Source of the DNA: Synergistaceae bacterium | GTDB taxonomy: Bacteria > Synergistota > Synergistia > Synergistales > Aminobacteriaceae | Direction: 5' to 3' | Assembly: GCA_017448375.1 (NCBI GenBank) | Contig: JAFSLR010000102.1 | Span: 1 to 7,260 of the forward strand | DNA length: 7,260 nucleotides | Shown here: positions 1 to 4,696 of the stretch, piece by piece | Layout of the letters: each line of letters begins with the position of its first letter | How positions within the stretch are numbered: the first letter of the stretch is position 1 | The notes under the pieces: model-generated | Told to the model about the DNA's origin: nothing | Seen by the model: only the letters and a program-made list of their open reading frames with translations | Database searches by the model: none | Made by a program: the position numbers and the translations under genes

Positions 1-3000
1 CCTATCATTATAGGTCAGGCGTGCGAGTTCGATTACTCAGGGACTCAGGCTTGCAAGGCGTTACGTTCGCTGGGATATGAAGTCGTCCTCGTGAACTCCA
101 ACCCCGCAACAATCATGACAGATCCCGAAATGGCCGACATAACCTATATTGAGCCTTTGAACCCCGAAAGACTCGAAGCAATAATAGCCCGCGAAAAACC
201 TGACGCATTATTGCCGAATCTCGGCGGGCAGTCTGGCTTGAATTTGTGCGCGGAACTCCACAAAGCCGGAATCCTCGCAAAATATAACGTTGAAGTAATA
301 GGAGTACAGGCTGACGCAATAGAACGCGGTGAAGACCGAATCGAGTTCAAGAAGACAATGAACGCGCTTAATATCGACATGGCCCGGTCTCAAGTTGCAT
401 ACTCGGTTGAAGAGGCTCTGAATATCGCTGAGACTCTCGGATACCCTGTTGTCTTGCGTCCGGCTTACACTATGGGCGGTGCAGGTGGCGGACTGGTCTA
501 CAACCGCGAGGAATTGCGGACGGTCTGCGAACGCGGATTACAGGCAAGCATAGTACATCAAGTTCTGGTTGAAGAGTCCGTATTGGGCTGGGAAGAATTA
601 GAGCTTGAAGTTGTCCGCGACAAAGACAACAACATGATTACAGTATGCTTCATCGAGAACGTTGACCCTATGGGAGTCCACACAGGCGACTCGTTCTGTG
701 TTGCCCCAATGCTGACAATAAGCACAGAGTTGCAGTCAAGGCTTCAGGAAATGGCGTACAGGATTGTCGAACATATAGGCGTAATCGGAGGGACTAACGT
801 ACAGTTTGCACACGACCCCAAGACCGGACGAGTCATAGTGATTGAGATTAACCCGCGAACGTCAAGGTCATCTGCTCTCGCGTCAAAGGCTACGGGATTC
901 CCGATCGCTTTGGTGTCGGCGAAACTTGCTGCGGGACTCGCACTTTCCGACATTGATTGCGGGAAGTATGGAACTCTCGACAAGTACAAGCCTGACGGTG
1001 ATTATGTTGTGGTGAAGTTTGCGCGGTGGGCGTTTGAGAAATTCAAGGGAGTACAGGATAAACTCGGCACTCAAATGCGGGCTGTCGGTGAAGTAATGAG
1101 TATCGGCAAAAATTTCCGTGAGGCATTCCAGAAGGCTGTACGTTCGCTTGAGAAAGACAGATACGGACTCGGCCATGTCAAGAACTTTGACACCCTCACA
1201 AAATCCGAACTCCTCAAAATGCTTGAGTACCCTACGAGTGAAAGATATTTTGTGATGTATGAGGCATTGCGGAAAGGTGCGACTGTTGACGAGATTCACG
1301 CGCTGACTCACGTTAAGGCGTATTTCATTGAGGAAATGAAAGCGTTGCTTGACGAGGAAGAACACATAATCACGTTCAAGGGGAAAAATCTTCCTGATGA
1401 AGTATTGACTCAGGCAAAGAAGGACGGATTTTCCGACAGATATTTGGCCGGATTACTCGGTGTAAGCGAACAAAGCATAAGGGAACATCGCGAATCACTC
1501 GGAGTTATTGAGCATTGGGAAGGCGTTCACGTCAGCGGTACTCAGAACGGAGCATACTACTATTCAAGCTATAACATTGCGGGAAACAACACGGTCTCAG
1601 ACAAACGCAAAGTAATGATACTCGGAGGAGGCCCAAACAGAATCGGTCAGGGTATAGAGTTCGATTACTGCTGTGTACATGCCGCGCAGAGTCTCCGCAA
1701 GTTAGGCTTTGAGACAATAATCGTAAACTGCAACCCCGAAACAGTTTCAACAGATTACGACACTTCCGACAAACTGTACTTTGAGCCTTTAACGCTTGAG
1801 GACGTACTGAGCATTTACAGGGAGGAAAAGCCAGCCGGAGTCATTGCACAGTTCGGAGGACAGACACCGCTGAATCTTGCGTCAGAGTTAGAGCGGAACG
1901 GAGTAAAGATTTTAGGCACATCACCCGAAATAATTGACCTTGCAGAAGACAGAGGCCGATTCAAATCCGTAATGGACTCTCTGAATATCCCAATGCCCGA
2001 ATCAGGTATGGCAGCAACACTCGATGAGGCACGCTCAGTTGTCGCAAGAATAGGTTATCCCGTAATGGTCAGGCCGTCATATGTTCTCGGCGGTCGCGGA
2101 ATGGAAATCGTGTATGACGAAGAGAGCCTAGCGAATTACGTCAACGCTGCTGTAGGGGTAACACCTGACAGGCCGATATTGATTGACCGTTTCTTGAATC
2201 ACGCCTTAGAGTGTGAAGCTGATGCGATTTGCGACGGGACTCACGCTTACGTCCCGGCCGTAATGGAACATATCGAGCTTGCCGGGATTCATTCGGGGGA
2301 TTCGGCATGTTTCCTCCCTTCAAGGCACATTTCACCCGAAGCATTAGCGACAATCAAGGAGTACACGCGGAAAATCGCTGAGGCAATGCACGTTGTAGGA
2401 TTGATGAACATACAGTACGCGATTGAGGCGGGAAAAGTTTTCGTCCTCGAAGCGAATCCCAGAGCATCGCGGACAGTCCCGCTTGTGTCGAAAGTTTGCG
2501 GAATACGAATGGTGCCTCTTGCTGTTGAGGCGATAACGCGCGAACTTACGGGGAGACCTTCACCGCTTGAAAGTTTAGGCGAGAGAGTCATACCGTATTA
2601 CGGCGTGAAAGAGTCAGTATTCCCGTTCAACATGTTCCAGGAAGTTGACCCTGTATTAGGGCCTGAGATGAGGTCAACGGGTGAAGTTTTGGGACTCGCG
2701 CTAATGCCCGGTGAGGCTTTCTGCAAGGCTGAAGAGGCCGCCGGGGGCGCGCTGCCTTTGTCGGGAACGGTGCTTATTGCGGTGAGCGATTCCGATAAGA
2801 AGAACATCATACCGATTGCGCAGAAGTTCAGCTATGCGGGATTCAATATTCTTGCGACTGAGGGAACGTATGAGGCTCTGAGGCAGTCCGGCGTTGAGTG
2901 CGAATGCGTAGGACACGGGCGGCCTGATGTTTTAGACCACGTAATCAACGGCAATGTTCAGATGGTCATCAATACTCCGCGCGAAAAGGCTCTCACGAAA

Positions 3001-3165
3001 TCGGGAAGCATTCTGAGAAGGGGAGCTGTGAAAATGGGTATCCCTTACGTTACGACGATTGCGGCGGCTGATGCGGCTATTGAGGGAATAATGACACTGA
3101 AAGCAAAGGGCGCGAACTCGCAGTCCTTGAAGTCAATAAAAGAATGGCACAGCATGATTCATTAA
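1..3165 (+). CDS. carB: Carbamoyl-phosphate synthase large subunit (5' partial)
   Basis: CarB makes carbamoyl phosphate from bicarbonate, two ATP and ammonia delivered from glutamine by the small subunit CarA; the product feeds pyrimidine and arginine synthesis in the cytoplasm. The frame is open from base 1, which encodes PIIIGQACEFDYSG, matching E. coli CarB from about residue 17, so some 16 residues and the true start lie outside; the GTG at 91 is internal. The 1054 visible residues fit the family length of about 1070. In order: carboxyphosphate ATP-grasp half (RPAYTMGGAGGG near 456-491; EINPRTSRSS near 844-873), oligomerisation region (about 1160-1610), second ATP-grasp half (GGGPNRIGQG near 1624; RPSYVLGGRG near 2071; EANPRASRTVP near 2449) and an MGS-like regulatory domain (about 2764-3120). 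The halves visibly repeat each other (GQACEFDY/GQGIEFDY, NPAT/NPET), the family's ancient duplication. Residues matching the E. coli ornithine site (E783, D791, E892) are kept, but the UMP-contact lysine 993 appears replaced. carA is not in view. Identification is essentially certain. Confidence 0.98.
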   Translation, partial: PIIIGQACEFDYSGTQACKALRSLGYEVVLVNSNPATIMTDPEMADITYIEPLNPERLEAIIAREKPDALLPNLGGQSGLNLCAELHKAGILAKYNVEVIGVQADAIERGEDRIEFKKTMNALNIDMARSQVAYSVEEALNIAETLGYPVVLRPAYTMGGAGGGLVYNREELRTVCERGLQASIVHQVLVEESVLGWEELELEVVRDKDNNMITVCFIENVDPMGVHTGDSFCVAPMLTISTELQSRLQEMAYRIVEHIGVIGGTNVQFAHDPKTGRVIVIEINPRTSRSSALASKATGFPIALVSAKLAAGLALSDIDCGKYGTLDKYKPDGDYVVVKFARWAFEKFKGVQDKLGTQMRAVGEVMSIGKNFREAFQKAVRSLEKDRYGLGHVKNFDTLTKSELLKMLEYPTSERYFVMYEALRKGATVDEIHALTHVKAYFIEEMKALLDEEEHIITFKGKNLPDEVLTQAKKDGFSDRYLAGLLGVSEQSIREHRESLGVIEHWEGVHVSGTQNGAYYYSSYNIAGNNTVSDKRKVMILGGGPNRIGQGIEFDYCCVHAAQSLRKLGFETIIVNCNPETVSTDYDTSDKLYFEPLTLEDVLSIYREEKPAGVIAQFGGQTPLNLASELERNGVKILGTSPEIIDLAEDRGRFKSVMDSLNIPMPESGMAATLDEARSVVARIGYPVMVRPSYVLGGRGMEIVYDEESLANYVNAAVGVTPDRPILIDRFLNHALECEADAICDGTHAYVPAVMEHIELAGIHSGDSACFLPSRHISPEALATIKEYTRKIAEAMHVVGLMNIQYAIEAGKVFVLEANPRASRTVPLVSKVCGIRMVPLAVEAITRELTGRPSPLESLGERVIPYYGVKESVFPFNMFQEVDPVLGPEMRSTGEVLGLALMPGEAFCKAEEAAGGALPLSGTVLIAVSDSDKKNIIPIAQKFSYAGFNILATEGTYEALRQSGVECECVGHGRPDVLDHVINGNVQMVINTPREKALTKSGSILRRGAVKMGIPYVTTIAAADAAIEGIMTLKAKGANSQSLKSIKEWHSMIH

Positions 3166-3201
3166 GACTTAATTGCTTTTCACTAGTCTGATTTGATTTT
3201 G

Positions 3202-3237
3202 CACCTCCTGTATTGCGGCAGGGGGTGTATTTTATTT
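3202..3237 (+). terminator. Rho-independent terminator after carB
   Basis: A 9-bp stem pairs CACCTCCTG (3202-3210) with CAGGGGGTG (3219-3227), including one T-G wobble, around an 8-base loop, and is followed by ATTTTATTT (3229-3237). It begins 36 bases after the carB stop. The opposite side has no comparable T run for minus-strand transcripts, so it should act on plus-strand transcription only. It implies that the downstream kinase has its own promoter. Confidence 0.87.
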
Positions 3238-3319
3238 GCGGTTAAAATTGCGCCTAGAGTGTAGAATATTTGCTGTTAAGATTGTATTTTGTGTGTGAAA
3301 TTTAACGACACTATCTGAC

Positions 3320-3326
3320 GGAGTGA
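3320..3326 (+). promoter_or_regulatory. Ribosome-binding site of the kinase gene
   Basis: GGAGTGA (3320-3326) resembles the Shine-Dalgarno consensus GGAGGTGA. The GGAG core ends 12 bases before the ATG at 3336, slightly longer than usual; counted from the end of the whole element the gap is 9 bases. It supports ATG 3336, from which the phosphate-binding motif IGIDTGTTS begins at residue 5, as expected for this family. Confidence 0.6.
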
Positions 3327-3335
3327 ACATTAATC

Positions 3336-4637
3336 ATGAAATACACAATAGGAATCGACACAGGCACAACATCAGTAAGCATAGCAGCAATAAACGACTC
3401 ACGCGAACTTTTAGACAGCATTACGGCGAATCACGGAGCATTCATTCCCGGCGACTTCCCCGAATCGAAAGTCCAGAACCCCGCGAAAATTCTCTCAATC
3501 GTCATGGCCGGACTCGAATCTATCACCCAAAAATTCGGCAAGCCCTCAGCAATCGGTTTCACAGGACAAATGCACGGAATACTCTATCTCGACAAAAGCG
3601 GCAATCCCGTATCACCCCTCTACACGTGGCAAGACCCAAGCGCAAATATCCCCGTCAACGGCCAGTCATCTCTCAGCATTCTTCACTCTCACGGCCTCAA
3701 ATGCTCATCAGGTTACGGCATATCGACACACTTCTACTTACAGCGTGCAGGAAAAATCCCACATGACGCAGTGATTCTCTCAACAATAAGCGACTACATA
3801 GCAATGAAACTTTGCGGGAACGACTCGCCGTTATTGTCCGCAGAAATGGCAGCCGGACTCGGAGGCTTCGACCTCAAGCACAGGGAGTTCATGACCGACC
3901 GACTCGAATCAGCGGGCGTTGATGTCTCGTTCCTTCCTCGAAACGTTAAGGGCTATTGCGTTGTCGGGCAAACGGAATCGGGAGTCCCTGTAGTGTGTTC
4001 AATGGGTGATAATCAGGCCAGCTTCATGGGATCTGTTGACGATGAAGAGAATACTCTCCTTCTTAATGTCGGAACGGGATCGCAGGTTTCATTCCTTTCG
4101 CGTGAATTTGTTGAGACTGACGGCGACATAGAGTTACGGCCTTACGGTGATAAGTATTTGCTTGCGGGCGCGGCGTTGTGCGGTGGAAGGGCGTATGCGA
4201 TACTTGAGACGTTTTACCGGGAAATCTGCGGGCATTCGTGCTATGAGATGATGAGCGTACATTCTGAGGAGTTTTTGCGGACTCACGGAATGACTCAGGC
4301 GTGGAATGTTGATACGCGCTTTCAGGGGACTCGCTCTGACCCGTCAATCACAGGGAGCATTACGGGAATCACATCGGATAACTTCTGCGCGGGTGCGTTG
4401 ACGGTCGGAGTGATTCGGGGGATTATCGTCGAGCTTCACGGAATGTATGAGGCAATGAGGACTTTAACGGGAAGGAATGCGGGTACGCTTGTGGGTTCGG
4501 GGAACGGACTCAGGAAGAACGAAATTATGCGGAGGATTGCGGGCGAGATTTTCGGGCTTGAAGTGAGAGTGCCCAAATATCAGGAGGAAGCCGCTAGAGG
4601 CTGTGCGCTTTGTGCGTTCAGCGTAACAGGGCTGTGA
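3336..4637 (+). CDS. FGGY-family carbohydrate kinase, probable sedoheptulokinase
   Basis: A 433-residue cytoplasmic sugar kinase of the FGGY family (actin-like ATPase fold). The best match from memory is sedoheptulokinase (SHPK/CARKL), which phosphorylates sedoheptulose to sedoheptulose 7-phosphate for the pentose phosphate pathway. Motifs in order: phosphate-binding IGIDTGTTSV (residues 5-14); GQMHG (77-81) and TWQD (97-100), both shared with human SHPK; the SHPK-like DYIAMKLCG (153-161); GDNQAS (224-229), where D225 is the likely catalytic base; LNVGTGSQVS (243-252), resembling the LNISTSVQ stretch of SHPK; FQGTRSDP (329-336); and adenosine-site GSGNGLRKNE (387-396), followed by the helix EEAARGCALCA. 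It is somewhat shorter than human SHPK (about 478). Synonymous codon use switches sharply near residue 196. The gene stands alone between two terminators, so context does not reveal its substrate. FGGY membership is near certain; sedoheptulose as substrate is an inference, and another ketose or polyol is possible. Confidence 0.88.
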   Translation: MKYTIGIDTGTTSVSIAAINDSRELLDSITANHGAFIPGDFPESKVQNPAKILSIVMAGLESITQKFGKPSAIGFTGQMHGILYLDKSGNPVSPLYTWQDPSANIPVNGQSSLSILHSHGLKCSSGYGISTHFYLQRAGKIPHDAVILSTISDYIAMKLCGNDSPLLSAEMAAGLGGFDLKHREFMTDRLESAGVDVSFLPRNVKGYCVVGQTESGVPVVCSMGDNQASFMGSVDDEENTLLLNVGTGSQVSFLSREFVETDGDIELRPYGDKYLLAGAALCGGRAYAILETFYREICGHSCYEMMSVHSEEFLRTHGMTQAWNVDTRFQGTRSDPSITGSITGITSDNFCAGALTVGVIRGIIVELHGMYEAMRTLTGRNAGTLVGSGNGLRKNEIMRRIAGEIFGLEVRVPKYQEEAARGCALCAFSVTGL

Positions 4638-4652
4638 TATACATATTAGAAA

Positions 4653-4676
4653 ACCCCCGATTCTATAACCGGGGGT
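4653..4676. terminator. Bidirectional terminator between convergent genes
   Basis: A 7-bp stem pairs ACCCCCG (4653-4659) with CGGGGGT (4670-4676) around a 10-base loop. It lies between the kinase stop (4637) and the minus-strand stop (4697). On the plus strand it is followed by ATGTTTTA (4677-4684). On the minus strand the 3' arm runs into TTTTCT (4653-4648). Both convergent genes can therefore use it; the minus-strand U run is short and broken by a C but adjoins the stem directly. Confidence 0.82.
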
Positions 4677-4696
4677 ATGTTTTACTTCAAAGAAGG

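Noticed and set aside
91..93. GTG at 91 as the start of carB
   Set aside because: The frame is open from base 1 and the residues encoded before it (PIIIGQACEFDYSG) are conserved CarB sequence, so the gene is cut by the window edge and GTG 91 is an internal valine.
883..1365. 160-codon minus-strand open frame inside carB
   Set aside because: It lies wholly antisense to highly conserved CarB coding sequence, its translation shows no recognisable domain, and no ribosome-binding or promoter context was evident.
3236..3267. Possible kinase promoter: TTGCGG (3236-3241) and TAGAAT (3262-3267)
   Set aside because: The two boxes are 20 bases apart rather than about 17, and the -35 box is weak. A promoter is expected in 3238-3319 because of the terminator upstream, but I cannot locate it with confidence.
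3323..3766. 147-codon plus-strand open frame overlapping the kinase in another frame
   Set aside because: Its GTG start lies inside the kinase ribosome-binding site, its translation is an unnatural mix rich in Arg, His, Asn and Ser, and the overlapping frame carries clear FGGY motifs.
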